Of a stretch of 64,000 bases of DNA, positions 49,875-61,745 are shown in pieces. The stretch spans positions 37,459,817 to 37,523,816 of the forward strand of contig CM060082.1 of the NCBI GenBank assembly GCA_030533445.1, given 5' to 3'. The notes under the pieces are model-generated. The model did no database searches and had not been told where the DNA came from. It saw nothing but the letters and a program-made list of their open reading frames with translations. The DNA is from Cyprinodon diabolis (taxonomy: Eukaryota > Chordata > Actinopteri > Cyprinodontiformes > Cyprinodontidae). Every line of letters starts with the position of its first letter. Position 1 is the first letter of the stretch. A program made the translations under genes and the position numbers.

Positions 49875-50239
49875 ATATGCCAAAATAAAAGATTTCCCTG
49901 ATATGATAATGGAATAAAAAACCTAATAGAACCAGTATCTATTAAAAATTGAGAAAATATGGCATTAATCTGATGTCATAAATAAATCAATTGTCTTTAC
50001 CCTAATTAAAATAATGCATGGTTTGGTCTCCTTTATGGGCATGAATACAAACATTACTAGCCACTGGCCAGGATTAGATATTATAATTACCATAAAAATA
50101 TATCTGGATAACACTATTAACACAATAATTTTAAGTCTGATGTTAAGATGATTAAATTACCCTTATTATCAACAGATGGTCAGTTATTGAAGCTTCGGAT
50201 AAAATGGTATGGTACATTTGAGGGGCTATCTGCTGTAGG

Positions 50240-50556
50240 TGTCAGGGTTCCCATCTGTGTCTGTGTGAGTTATGCCTCTCTTCCAGAGAGGATCTTTGTA
50301 GTGAACCTGGGTAGTCTACACAGGTGAAGCTCATCAGTCTCATCAGAGTGCTGAGCTTTAAAAGAGCAGCAGAGACTTCACTTGGTGCTGGTTTATTGTT
50401 GTAGCTCCATCGTTTCCTGGCTCCTCATGTGTGTTTTTTCCTTAATGTTCTCCTAGGTTTTAGTTTTCAGTATTTTTGCTTCATCAAATCTGAAAACTCA
50501 TCTCTGCCTCCTTATCTCTGCATTTGGGTCCTCAAAAACCTCCACCAAATCTAACA
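50240..50556 (+). mobile_element. Solo LTR with 5-bp target duplication GTAGG
   Basis: It begins TGTCAGGGTTCCC and ends CCAAATCTAACA, with GTAGG at 50235-50239 and 50557-50561. A TTTAAAAG box lies near 50358. The 3' part (CTCTGCATTTGGGTCCTC..) is related to the 62.7-kb LTR, so both come from one retrotransposon family. Confidence 0.9.
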
Positions 50557-50654
50557 GTAGGAGGTAGCCTGCAGTCAGTTGCTTAACAGACATCCTTCAT
50601 ATATTGTAGCTTGTTAGCAGTAGTTTTATAATGTGTGTAATTGTCCCACAATGA

Positions 50655-50743
50655 AGAAATTCGTCCTCTGAATTTCAATCCATCCCCTTGGGGAGCAGCG
50701 GGCTGCCATTGTGCAGCGCCTGGGGAGCAGTGTGGGGCAATAA
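50655..50743 (-). mobile_element. SINE family 1, truncated copy
   Basis: Only the conserved body (CATCCCCTTGGGGAGCAGCG read on plus) and part of the middle are kept. The tRNA-like head and the tail are lost. Confidence 0.7.
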
Positions 50744-51522
50744 GTTTTGACCTCCTTTGAACTGATCACGTCCATTTTCCAATGTGTATTATTAAAGCAG
50801 CCTGTCTGCCTGCATTTAGTTACTGATTTCAATCCAAATAGAAGCATTATTCTTTTTATCAATGTTATACTGATAAAAATCTACTATGTTCAAATGTTTC
50901 AATGTTTCTAGCCCTAGCTCTTGTTTTGTTGAATTTTAGAGGGTAATAAACATTAAGAATTAAACTTATTTATAATACAAATGCAAATTTTTTTTTAAAT
51001 TCTGTTCAAGAAAAGTTGGTTCTGTTATCCATTGCCTTTTTTTTTTGCTTAATCTAGCAGAGAGGTCTAGAGCTAATGTGATTTTATGGCCTGTGATCTC
51101 ATAACTATATCAAAAAATTAATAGTTAATAACTATTCAATTCAAGTCAATTATACTTTATCAATTCCCGAAGGAAAACTACATCAGGACTTGTTCAGAGT
51201 GTTTTAGTATCAGAAAAAAGGTTTAAAGCAATAATCCAAGTGGACTACTCTGTAATCTGTATAATTTTTTAATTATTTATATGGTCAGTACTTTTCTGCA
51301 GTGCAAGTGCCATAATCGAAATCAACTACTGTGTAGTTTTTTCCTTAGCTCTATTGTGCATATATTTTTATATCTAAAGGAAAAATATTCCTGGACATTA
51401 CAACTTTTTATGCTCTATTGTACTATATACAGTCTTTTTATATTGTCTGTTGTTTTTTTATCTTTAATGGCATCTTGCTTTAACTCTTTATACTCTATAT
51501 AAGCTACTGGAACCAGAATTTC

Positions 51523-51650
51523 TATCCATCCATTCATTTTCCGTCACGCTTATCCTAAGCCGGGACGCTAGGGGTGCTGGTGCGTATCTCCAGCCATCTA
51601 CGGGCGAGAGGCCAGGGTTGCACCCCAGACAGGTCACCAGTCCATCGCAG
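51523..51650 (-). mobile_element. SINE family 2, 5'-truncated, with 14-bp target duplication
   Basis: A minus-strand 3' fragment (CATCCATTCATTTTCCGTC on plus, ending TCCATCGCA). It is flanked by GGAACCAGAATTTC (51509-51522) and GGAACCAGTATTTC (51651-51664), a 14-bp duplication with one mismatch, so this is an independent truncated insertion and not an eroded full copy. Confidence 0.85.
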
Positions 51651-52754
51651 GGAACCAGTATTTCCCTGAAGGAGTAATCCCAAGGGATAAATAACGTTGT
51701 GTAAATTGGTTTTCATTCTTTCAGTAACCTTTTATGCCACAGTCTCAAATCAACTGTTGTTCTTCCTTTTTTTCTGAACGAACCAAACAAAATTATCTTA
51801 ACAAATACTAGAAATCATATATTAGAGCTGAGAAAGTACATTATAAATAATATTTAAAAATTAACTATAACTGAATGTAATATATATACTTGCATGCAAA
51901 TTGTAAAAATTTCTTTGATATTTCTACAGCTTATTTTATCATTGTATGGATAATTAGGACTTCATAAACAAGGATCATCTAAAATTAAGCCTTTAGATGT
52001 ATGACTGTTGTTCTTGAACCATTACCAGGGCCTTTTTGCCTCCCTCTGTCTGCTTTCGCCCTCTGTTCCTGCTTCTCTGAGCCTCTCTACCTGGCTGCCT
52101 GTCACCCAGCTTTTCAGAGCCACTATCTACCTATCAATCTGTGAGTGTGCCCGCCTGCGTGTTCCGATAAGGAGCTGTGGGTGTCTGCAGCCCTGACACC
52201 AGCTGATTTATGCTGGCCCCTTTCCCTTTAGGGGGCCGATTTGTGAGAAAATCCCCGACGACACATGCTGACTCTGTGCGTATCTGTTTGTCTGGTTGTT
52301 TGCATGTGTACGGTGTGCCAGGATGGTCTGTCAAAACAAAGCTAACGGGGAGCTGTAACTCTTGCTGCCACATTTCACCTCCGGTTCATCACTCATCGCT
52401 GATTTAAGGCGTGATTTGTCCTTTAATCGATGAGAACAGGAAAAGTTTTTATCTACTAAAACACTTTGGTATGGCTTTAAATCAATAGATGGGTGAAGAG
52501 GTTAAGATTCAATAAAAGATAAACGAGTGAATCCAATTAGAAAAATGCAGCTGAAAACAACAGAGCTTAGCCAATGGAAAAAAATATGTTATTTTGAGTG
52601 AGAAACAGCTTGAAATCTGTATCTCAGTGTGGAAATATCTGTTCTCCCCTAATTTAATCATCTTGGATGCATTTTCCAAAGCGTTACTCATTAACTTCAA
52701 ATAAAACAACTTTAAACACAAAATGCGAGCCTAAAAACAGCACCAGAATACATG

Positions 52755-53010
52755 AAAAGAAATCAAATTAAAGCTTGCAAATTGCCAGTGGATCTAAATT
52801 TTCATGAGCCAGCCCAACTCCCATCAGTTTATGCTCCAATGGCATCAACAGCGATACGCTGCACGCCAATATGTTTTTCTGTTCACATTCACAGGCAAAA
52901 TGACTAATTCCATTTCAAATCAAAATGCTGTCATTTCCAGACTCAAATAATCCAAGTTCTCGGCTTAATTAGCCACATTTTAAATCATAAATATGAAACT
53001 TTGCCATAAA
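52755..53010. promoter_or_regulatory. Candidate conserved noncoding element in intron 1
   Basis: A unique AT-rich block with ordered words such as CTAAATTTTCATGAGCCAGC, TGACTAATTCCATTTCAAA and CTCGGCTTAATTAGCCAC. It ends just before a short ATGGATGGATGGA run. Confidence 0.3.
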
Positions 53011-53351
53011 TTCATGAATGGATGGATGGATAGGCGTTTCTATTCTATTTTTGGGAGTGCTGAAAAACCCCTCATTTGAATCAAAGCACCTCTAAAATCT
53101 CAGCTGTTTCTTTATACTATATGTGAATTTTATGATGTAAAAAAAAGCACACCATAAAAGAGAGAAACTATTGAACTAATGCAAACTGCCAATTTAGAAA
53201 TAATGGAAGTTAATAAAAAAGAAGGAAGGTAATCATATACTTTGAGAACAAAACTTAATAAAAGCCTACATTCCTACAAAGCCTACAAACAAATACTGAT
53301 GTTGGTAGAAAAAAATTTGTCAGCAATTTAAATAGTACACGTTGCTCATGG

Positions 53352-53659
53352 AAGCAGTGGGTAGCACTGCTGCCTTGCAGCAAGAAGGAGTTTGCATTGA
53401 GTTTACATGTTCTCCCTGAGCATGCATGGGTTCTCTCCCTCCCATAGCCCAAAAGCATGACTATTAGGTTAATTGGCCTTTCTAAATTCTCCTTAGGTGT
53501 GAATGTGTGTGTGAATAGTTGTTTGTCTACTTGTTTGCCTGCGATGGACTGGCGACCTGTCCAGGGTGTACCCCGCCTCTTGCCCATAGACAGCTGGAGA
53601 TAGGCACCAACACCCCTTGCGACCCCACTTGGGATTAAGTGTGTCAGAAAATGGAGGGA
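53352..53659 (+). mobile_element. SINE family 2, nearly complete
   Basis: It starts in the tRNA-like head (GCAGTGGGTAGCACTGCTGC), runs through the body and ends near AAAATGGAGGGATT. A deletion after GCAAGAAGG removes the B box, so this copy would not be expected to be transcribed by Pol III. Confidence 0.82.
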
Positions 53660-53734
53660 TTAAATAGTATACAAGGTGACAGCCATGGGAAGGAAAACGT
53701 ACTTTTACAGGTACAAAAAAAGTAATAATAATTT

Positions 53735-53946
53735 AACTTTATTCATCTCACATTGGAGAAATTTACCTCTGCATTTAACCTCTTTGGGAGCAGTGGGCTG
53801 CCCCTGTGCAGCACCCGGTAAGCAGTGTGGGGGTTTAGGGGTCTTGCTCAGGGACCTAGAGTGCAGGCTGTGGAGATCGAGCCGGGTACTTGCAACCTAC
53901 TCAGAGCACAAGTGCACTGCAGTAACCACTAGACCAACACTCTCCC
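53735..53946 (-). mobile_element. SINE family 1, near full length
   Basis: A minus-strand copy with tail, body, a B-box region (GATCGAGCCGGGTACTTGC on plus) and head (ACTAGACCAACACTCTCCC on plus). It has drifted from the 2.0-kb copy and carries a short deletion in the body. It lies about 100 bp after a family 2 SINE in the opposite orientation. Confidence 0.8.
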
Positions 53947-54539
53947 AAAAAAGGAATTGCTTTGTACGGTACTGAAAACGCAAAACAGACAAAAACATCT
54001 GTGGAATTAGAATCGTAACATGAGTAATTTTTAACACTATTTAGGAAATATAAACTGCAGTTGTTTCACCATTTTTTGTGAGCCATACAATCCCAGCCCC
54101 TAAATCTGCTGGTCATCGGGGTCATTTAAAGAGCATCCAACTGGCAAAATATATCATTGGCTTAGAGGAATGTGGCAATAGAAATATGATTCCAACATAT
54201 TGGCTTTGGAAAGTTTTTTACAGATGTGATATTGACAAAACCTTTAGGAGATAGACTGTAAATTCCCATACAAGCTGTTTCAAAGTAATATTGTTTTGTT
54301 CCATAGATGTATCACGTTACCTCAGGTCAAAGAGGCTTGTCTTAGTTGGTCGGATGTGGATCCTGTCTTAAACTCTCAGCAAGAGGATCTGAATGCATTC
54401 TTCAAAGTTCTTCTTTGTTTTAATTTGGATCAACCGAGTTACCTTGACTCAGGAAACTGATTCAGCTGGAAGGATTTATATACACTCCATATTTCTATAA
54501 TATCTCCTTCTTTTAAAATGTGCCCCTAATGTTTGAGGC

Positions 54540-54815
54540 TGCAGGAGCAGAGAGGAAAAGCCTCTGAGCTTTTTTGGCTCCAGTTCTCTGCTGATAGAAA
54601 GTACATTCAGTTCACCCATAGCCTGTTTGCCGAGATAATTAAATTCTCAAAAGATGCAAGGAGACGCAACACGTAAATTAATTTGAGCCACGGCAACTGA
54701 CAGGATTTATGCCGCTTTGGTGGGAGCTATTCACTTCCAGAACAAATAAACGGGATGTTTTTGAAATTAATTACTGTTCCAGTGGGCTATTAAAGAGTAT
54801 CAGCTATCAGATGAC
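54540..54815. promoter_or_regulatory. Candidate conserved noncoding element in intron 1
   Basis: A unique block with GAGATAATTAAATTCTC, CGTAAATTAATTTGAGCC, CAAATAAACGGG and AATTAATTACTGTTCC. This is the highest local density of TAATT-type homeodomain words in the window. Confidence 0.35.
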
Positions 54816-55019
54816 TTTGAAATACACAGTTGGCTCTTTTGATGTGTTAATGATGATAGAGTAAATCATCCTCCATGCCACAGAGAAGTTAAAGAGACAG
54901 AGGATGAGACACATAAATACATAAAAAAGAAATAGAAAACTTGACTGAGATCTAACCAGCAACATTTTACCTAAAAACACACTAGTAATATAAATGTTTT
55001 ATCAAACTAATTCACCACA

Positions 55020-55400
55020 GCTTTTCCAGTCTGCATTTTATTGCTCATCTACCATTTCTAAGTGAGTTCAAAGTTGCGTTTCAGATCCTCGCAGACTGTA
55101 ATAAACACACTTTATTCAGTTCAAATGAAGACGTGTGCTTCTGAATGTAGAGCAGATATAACTGATTGGGCCCCCCCCAATTCCTCTGTTGTAATGCGGA
55201 CCTTGATTTAATAGGCTGCCTCTTAATCCATGTAAAGGAAGGCAGAAAAAGCCCATTTGACATGGGCTAACTTCCCTCTGTAATTAGAAAACCTCATTAA
55301 GTTCATTAAGTCATTCCTTGTGTTGGGGGATTTGTTTTACATGCGCTGGCAACAGATTCCAGGCGGGGGCGAGCTGGATGTAGGCTGCCGACAGGGAATA
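55020..55400. promoter_or_regulatory. Candidate conserved noncoding element in intron 1
   Basis: A unique block with TGATTTAATAGGCTGCC, CTGTAATTAGAAAACCTC and AAGTTCATTAAGTCATTCC. A C-run near 55171 interrupts it. Close to the previous candidate, so the two may be parts of one cluster. Confidence 0.3.
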
Positions 55401-56158
55401 AAAAAACTGTACAGTAGGGAAGAAAACAGGAAGGAGGAAAAACCATATAAAAAGTGAAGCATTATTTAAAAAAAATACTTTTTTTTTTACTATTTCCAGG
55501 AGTATAGTCCTTAAAATATGTCAATTGAACTTATTTATTAGTCTACAAATTATTCATCTATGCAAAAAAAAAAAAAAAACGAAAATAAAGGCATTAATAA
55601 ACTTCACCATCAAAACTCTGCACGGTGCTGCCTGATATTAAAGTAGAGATAGAGAAATATTCAACTTAAATGTGAGCTTTTAGAGTCAAGATAATGATTC
55701 ATCCACTTAGGAGGAAGAAGTGAGGAGAAGTGTCTAATATACCGGCTTACAGACCATAAAGGAACTTCATGTAAGATACTTTACGTAACACATAGAGAGG
55801 GATTAGGAGGGAGCTAAATGTTTTAATCGGCACCACAGTATTTAAGTTAATCACTGTTTATATTCCTAGGAAATCTAAAGGTAAAGTGATATTTTAAGTT
55901 TTCCAGCATGTTCTTTTTCTGACTGGAGGTAATAACAATGCTGTGAGTGGACGAAGCAGGATCCTCACTTGAATCTGATAGGGAATCCATGGAGGGAGCT
56001 TAAGATTAAGGTGATGCCTTAAACCCTCAACGTCTACAAGACAAAACATCCATTACTCTCAAACTGTAAATCATTTATAAGTTTTACGATCAAATTATCT
56101 TACCTAAAAAGGCACTTTAATGGAATACAAGTTAAATTAAAATGTTGATATACATTTA

Positions 56159-56506
56159 GGGCTGCACAGTGTGACAGCGGTTAGCACTGCTGCCTTGCAG
56201 CAAGAAGGTTCTGTGTTCGATTTCCGGCCCGGGGTCTTTCTGCATGGAGTTTGCATGTTCTCCCTGAAAATGCATGGGTTCTCTCTGGGTACTCCAGCTT
56301 CCTCCCACAGTCCAAAAACATGACTGTTAGGTTAATTGGCTTCTCTAAAGTCCCCTTAGGTGTGAGTGTGTGTGTGTGAATGGTTGTTTGTCTCTGTGTT
56401 GCCCTGTGAAGACTGTCCAGGGTGAACCCCGCCTCTCTCCCATAGGGAGAGAGGCACCACCACCCCTCGCCACCCCACTTGGGATAAGCCTGTTAGAAAA
56501 TGGATG
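56159..56506 (+). mobile_element. SINE family 2, full length with 12-bp target duplication
   Basis: A complete copy from GGGCTGCACAGTG, with A-box-like GCGGTTAGCACTGC and B-box-like TGTTCGATTTCC, to a TGGATG tail. GATATACATTTA stands exactly on both sides (56147-56158 and 56507-56518). This is the best-preserved copy of the family here. Confidence 0.93.
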
Positions 56507-56909
56507 GATATACATTTAAAGGACAGCTGCAGTCAAATACTCCCTCATCATTCGACTTCTGATTGTTGAAATCAGTTCTATTTACTTTATAACCAAGTGC
56601 AAAAGATTTCCAAAAAATATGACAGCTTTTAGTGTTTAAGGATTTTTTGTTTTTTTTTTGGTCTTATTTACTTTTATAAAGTTGACCCAGATGTTCGTGC
56701 TAAAGATCTTTGAAGATACCTTTTTGTGCAAAAGTGTGTGTGCAGCCATGCATCTATTTAACTTATTCCCTTTAGAAAAGTATATTTTTGGTAGTGAAAA
56801 AGAAAAAAAAAAATTTATATCACCCAGGATGTTCTGCAGTAGCAAATGTCAAACCATAATTGCTGTTTGCTGCACATTATTCAGGGTTAGATAAAGCAAA
56901 GAAAATTTA

Positions 56910-57202
56910 CACTGGAAAAATTATCAAGAAGTAAGTAAACATTTCTAAGTTTTAAGTGTATTTACCATTAATTTGAGTAGGTAAATGAGATTATTTGCCA
57001 ATGGAATGAGTATTTTTACTCTTAAAATAAGATATATAGATAAATTGCACTTTAAATAAGACAATATAATTGTGTTTCCTTATTTTAAATGTAAATTGTC
57101 TTGTTCCATTGGCAAAATGTCTCTTTGACCTTCTGAATTCAAGAACAAATGCACTTATTTTAAGAAAAAAGGACTTATCTAGATTTTGATTTTTTTCCAG
57201 TG
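56910..57202. mobile_element. MITE with CACTGGAAAAA ends and TA duplication
   Basis: 293 bp, left CACTGGAAAAATTATCAAG and right inverse CACTGGAAAAAAATCAAAA, flanked by TA on both sides. Inside, TTATTTTAAATG-like stretches pair with each other and would fold into a hairpin. The TA duplication suggests mobilisation by a Tc1/mariner-type enzyme. Confidence 0.8.
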
Positions 57203-58273
57203 TATAATTTTAATACATTTTTCATGCTCTTTACATTAAGAGAATTTTCTTGTAAGATATTCAGCTTTTTTATTTAGGAAAAGCCAATTTGTGAATTAGT
57301 ACAGCTTTGTCCAAATAGCACACAAGATTTATCATCTTGTCACCATTTAGATGGTACATATGTCTTTGAGGACCTTTGTCTTTTCTATTTATAAAAGGCC
57401 TTGAGAACACACTGAGGGGGAAGTGACTCGGGTTGGGGCTGGAGGAACGTTGGGTAGCAGCACAGTAACAGATGACTGGATGCCACCGCCAGAGGCCTTC
57501 TGTTTTTTTTGCTTTGGTTTCTTTTGTTGTTTTTCTTCCTCTAAGTTTTGGCTTCAGGACCAAATAATTCCTGTGTGGGTGTCACTGAGAGCAGTGATTC
57601 ATCATTGGCCGTATTACTTAGTGGGCTGAAAGCAAAGGCTATTAATCTCAGTATGTGACACCGGCTCGGCCACTAAGACGCTGAGCTGCCGCTGCTGATG
57701 CAGTCAGTGCTAAGGATGAACTCCCATTTGGCCGCCAAAAAAACCCAGAGTCAAAGGAATACGAGGATTCATGTAAACATTCGTATTATTAATTCAAAAT
57801 TAGCAGAAGATTTCATAGCAGATCAAATTAGCTGATTTTAGATTGGTTTTGGGGCTTACAAGGAAGATCTATTATCACATTAAGAGAGGTTTATGTCATG
57901 GTGTTTATTAAAGTTTTTTTTCCACTTCGTTTGAGTAGTTTTCATGATCTTTTCTCTCTTTCTGTCATTAGATTCCCTCCAGAATCAAACTCTGGCTTTT
58001 CATCCTTAAACAGCATATCTTCCCACTTTTCAGCATTTACTTGATCCTACATTCAATGTTTCCCTGCCAGGTTTTTTTTCCTGTCGTTCCTCCTCTTTTA
58101 GGGTGAAGATCTGGGTGTCTGAACAGGAGGACCCTTTTTTTTCCCCGAGGGGGTGACAACTGGTGGGCCGCTGACTGGACAGGACCTCAGCAGAGAGCCA
58201 TGAGCCGCCCGTACTCACCCGGCAGACGGGAGCTGGGGCCAGTGAGGCAGGCTGGGGGAAGCGCGGGGCCGTC
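57203..58273. other. Intron sequence before dispersed repeat copy 2
   Basis: Repeat-poor. 57600-57750 is balanced in composition and could be conserved. From 58140 the sequence becomes GC-rich, leading into the dispersed repeat. Confidence 0.35.
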
Positions 58274-58495
58274 GGTATCCAGGCTACCGTCACCGGGTCG
58301 GGTTCGGTCGCTCTGTCCCCCGCTGGCTCCCTGAACCTGTCAGCCGGGGTTCCCGGACCGGCCCCAGAGTATGTTTCCACTACGTGCTGCACTGTAGTCG
58401 ACCAAAATCCCGGACGATTTTGAAATTCCCCTCGGACATTTTTTTAGGTATTAAAAGTAAGACATGTCTGGGAAAAAGAGGATGTCTGGTCACTC
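58274..58495 (+). mobile_element. Dispersed repeat, copy 2
   Basis: The second copy of the 23.3-kb repeat in the same orientation, with the same order of landmarks and end. A GC-rich stretch preceding it (58140-58273) is not shared with copy 1. The 120-codon minus-strand frame across it is an artefact of GC content. Confidence 0.7.
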
Positions 58496-59311
58496 CACCT
58501 ATTACCAATCTGTTGCTACTTATTATATTCTGTTATAGTCACCAGCCCTTCAGTTTATAGTTCAATTCTTTTTTCATGTGCATCATACCCTTCTCTGTTC
58601 TGTAACATAGCTTTGACGGTGGCAATCAATCTGCAAAGTTGAATCTTCCAAAGCCCAAATTCAGGAATCCTCATCTCGCTCATATTGTAAATTGCTTAAA
58701 ACAGGAAATTCTATAAACTTAGTGTAATTGAAACATTTATTTTATTTTGTTAAACAACAAAAAATGGACAAACTGCTCCTGGTAAATATGTAAACATTTC
58801 GTTATATAGTAAGAATAAAATACGGTGGTTTATTGATGCTTTTTATGATTTTTTTTCAAACTGACTTATACAAATTGACGGTAAGAAAAAACCTGGTTAT
58901 GTTTAATGAAAGACACTGAACCAGAATTAACTATTCAAGCATTAGATTCTTATTAAAAAATAAAGAACAACTTTAACAACATTAGGATAAAACAGACAAA
59001 AGGTCATTCAAGATGTCCTTATTTCAATCATTAATATGAAGCCTATTAATAATTAAAATTATTATTTATATGAAGCCTTAGCAAAGAGTCATACTTGGAA
59101 TAACTATAACTAAGATTAACAATTTTAAAATCTAAAATCTTTAAGTAGTGAACAACAGACAGTCTTATAATTAAGCCCAAATATCTAAATTAAATACCTT
59201 TCTTTCTGACTCATATGATGTACTATTTTAATGCCTTGCAGCTGATGTCACAGACGTTAAAATCTAGCCGCCGCCATATTGAGTACCTGCTCTGGCCCCT
59301 GTGCACAAAAG

Positions 59312-59475
59312 ATGCTGACCTCATGTTGTGCCGTCGAGTGTGACAATAAAAAAGGTGTCCCAAATATTTATTTTTACTGCTTACCAAAAGAGAATAATGT
59401 CAAAGAAGGCTGACAGCGATCAGAGGGGCTGACCGGATGCCGACTGCAAGTGTACATTTATTTATTGTGAAAAAA
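59312..59475 (+). pseudogene. Decayed THAP-domain fragment
   Basis: From ATG at 59312 the frame reads MLTSCCAVECDNKKG then IYFYCLPKEN before TGA at 59411. A C-x4-C start, an aromatic residue, a conserved Pro and then Trp is the layout of the zinc-binding THAP DNA-binding domain. The TGA stands where the conserved TGG (Trp) is expected. In the next frame, from 59413, TAIRGADRMPTAS matches the following THAP segment (A..R.DW.P). So one nonsense change and one frameshift break it. THAP domains occur in host genes and in P-element transposases; the source here is unknown. Confidence 0.6.
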
Positions 59476-59644
59476 GTACATTTGATTATAAGATCTGAAG
59501 ATGTTGCTACAGACGTTATAGCTGTGTTTAGTTGTTTGCATAAAGTAAGCATACAGATAAACAGAACATATAAAACATATATAAATGATATATGTATCGG
59601 TCTTGAAAAAAAAAAAATCTCAAAGCCTGTTAGGGGAAGAAAGG

Positions 59645-59851
59645 TCTTAAAAAAGTCTGCAGGAACTTGAATCACATCCATTAACACCAAATTTTTCTCT
59701 GTATCGTTTAAGCTAATGGGGATTTAAATGAGAGTGATCCATTCTGGTCAGAGGGGAAACGCTACAGAGCTAAGCTAAGCGTTCGGAACTCAACATGGCA
59801 GTGTTAAGGTGGAATCGTCATGACGTCATGCTTCTGAAACAAAGGACATCT
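59645..59851 (+). repeat. Local duplicate block A, copy 1
   Basis: It shares landmarks in order with 60805-60998: CAGGAACTT, ATCACATCCATTAACACCAA, CTGTATCGTTTAAGCT, GATCCATTCTGGTCAGAGG, and GTGGAATCGTCATGACGTCA. The last part holds a palindromic TGACGTCA (CRE-type) word. Confidence 0.85.
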
Positions 59852-60650
59852 TAAGCCAGGGTTACAGCTAGATACAACATTTAAAAAAAATGGTCTCTAA
59901 AAATAGTTCTCTAAAAACTTCTGAGCCAATATTAACTTCTGTGCATTTTAAAAAACAGTTCCTCACTATTTGTGTTGGTCTATCTCAATAAATCTTTAAA
60001 AATATATGAAAGTTCATGATGACAAAATGCAAACAGGTTAAAGGGGGAACGGATGCGTTTAAAGGCACTGTTAGAACAGCAGTACATTAAAATTTTCACC
60101 AATACTCCAACCTTCATTAGAGATAAAAAAAATGCACGCACTCATTGCATTTAAAATAAACTTGACGAGAATGCTTTTCAGATTAAGTTAAAATGTGCAG
60201 TACAAGAGCGTACACACACAGACATTCCCAGAGTCATAAACAACACCCCCACCCCACCCGCCAGGCCTAAACACCACTGTGTGCTGATAAGACAGAGCAA
60301 CCACTCACTACCCTGCAGGTGAAAAACAAGGAGGGCAGCCATACAATGAGCCTCAGACAGCGCCATGCATTTACAATCCACCTCTGTGGCATCAACATAA
60401 ATCTGCAGAGCCCGGATGTGAATGATTTAAAGCCTCCATTCATTTCGGAAGCAACAACGGTAGGAAAGGCATATGAACTTTGGCAATATAAGGGTTACTT
60501 TATGGGGGTAAATGGAGTACCTGGAGGTAAAATGGGACGTTTCTTAGAGAGGTTGTGAAATGCGGTTTTGTGGCTGGCAATGAAAGAGAAGAAAAGGGCA
60601 TATCTGCCTTTATTCAGTCCAATATTTTTAATTTTCATTTCCTTTCTTTG

Positions 60651-60804
60651 TACCAATGCGTTTCCTTTGACCTGCCCAAGTTTGCCTCTTGGACCAATGA
60701 GCTCCGGTGTTATCTTTTTACTCTGTGCAACACGAGCAGATTCAGGCACATGAGCCATTGCTCTGTGCTACACCTCAGAACAAACTTCAGAGCAAAAGAA
60801 AGGT
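60651..60804 (+). repeat. Local duplicate block B, copy 1
   Basis: It matches 61044-61172: CCAATGCGTTT.CTTTGACC, TATCTTTTTACTCTGTGCAA, CACGAGCAGATTC and CACACCTCAGAACAAACTT types. Copy 1 holds 16 bp (around GCCTCTTGGACCAATGA) that copy 2 lacks. Confidence 0.85.
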
Positions 60805-60998
60805 GTTAAAAAAAAGTATGCAGGAACTTTGTATGAATCACATCCATTAACACCAATTTTTTTCTGTGTATCGTTTAAGCTCATGGGATTTAAATGAGAA
60901 TGATCCATTCTGGTCAGAGGAAACGCTACAGTGCGCAACATGGCGGTGTTAAGGTGGAATCGTCATGACGTCATGCTTTTGAAACAAAGGACATCTTT
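60805..60998 (+). repeat. Local duplicate block A, copy 2
   Basis: The second copy of block A, immediately after block B copy 1 and followed closely by block B copy 2, giving a B-A-B order here with the first A about 800 bp upstream. Confidence 0.85.
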
Positions 60999-61043
60999 GT
61001 TTCTTTCTTATTCTTTTATATTTTCAAAGATAAAACACAAATG

Positions 61044-61172
61044 CACCAATGCGTTTGCTTTGACCCGCCCAAGTTTGCTCCGGTATTATCTTTTTACTCT
61101 GTGCAACACGAGCAGATTCTGGCACATGAGCCGTTGCTCTGTGTCACACCTCAGAACAAACTTTAGAGCAAC
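61044..61172 (+). repeat. Local duplicate block B, copy 2
   Basis: The shorter copy of block B. Overlapping open frames across both copies read similar peptides (YLFTLCNTSRF..HMS) only because the DNA is duplicated. Confidence 0.85.
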
Positions 61173-61439
61173 AGGCAAGTCGTCTACTTTGCCCCCAAAT
61201 AAATGATCAGCTGATTTAGAGGAGGGAGAAAACATACAGAGGGATAAAAGTGAGATTCCATCTAGAGTCCGTTTATTCTCATCAATCGCATCAAACGGGA
61301 AAGTAATTAAGTGGTCTAAAGACAATTTTGTCAGTGAGGCAGTGGGCTTGTGATGCCTGCAGCTTTTCCGGTCTGGTTCAATCTGTGCGCATGTGTGTCT
61401 ACGTGTGTGTATTCCTGTGACTGACGTGCCTTTGAGCGG

Positions 61440-61745
61440 TGGAAGATGAGACCCCTGTTGTGCGTTTGTAACCGGCGCAGCCAGCCGCTCCTCATTAACC
61501 TTTTGGGAGATAAGCCTGTTTTAAGTCCATGTTTGAACAGCCTGTGTGAAGTATCTCCTGCCGATATGTGGCCAGCCAGCCTCCCAGACCCTCCGTCCCT
61601 CCAGCTCCACCCGCTCTCCTTCCCTCTCCTCTTTCAGATTACCAGAATTAAATTTCAATTTTAATCACAGGCCTGTAAAATCTCCATAAAATCTAGCACC
61701 TGAGCCCCTCTTAATTATGGAACAAGCATTCAGGGGTGGCGCTGC
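61440..61745. promoter_or_regulatory. Candidate conserved noncoding element in intron 1
   Basis: A unique block with CTCCTCATTAACC, TTACCAGAATTAAATTTC, TTTTAATCACAGGCC and CCTCTTAATTATGG. A pyrimidine-rich middle (about 61590-61635) resembles a splice-acceptor tract on the plus strand, but no plausible exon follows. Confidence 0.3.

Noticed and set aside
58030..58392. 120-codon minus-strand frame, Arg/Pro-rich, considered as a possible adarb2 first exon
   Set aside because: It lacks the poly-Arg run and the donor phase needed for exon 2, and half of it is a dispersed repeat also found at 23.3 kb.
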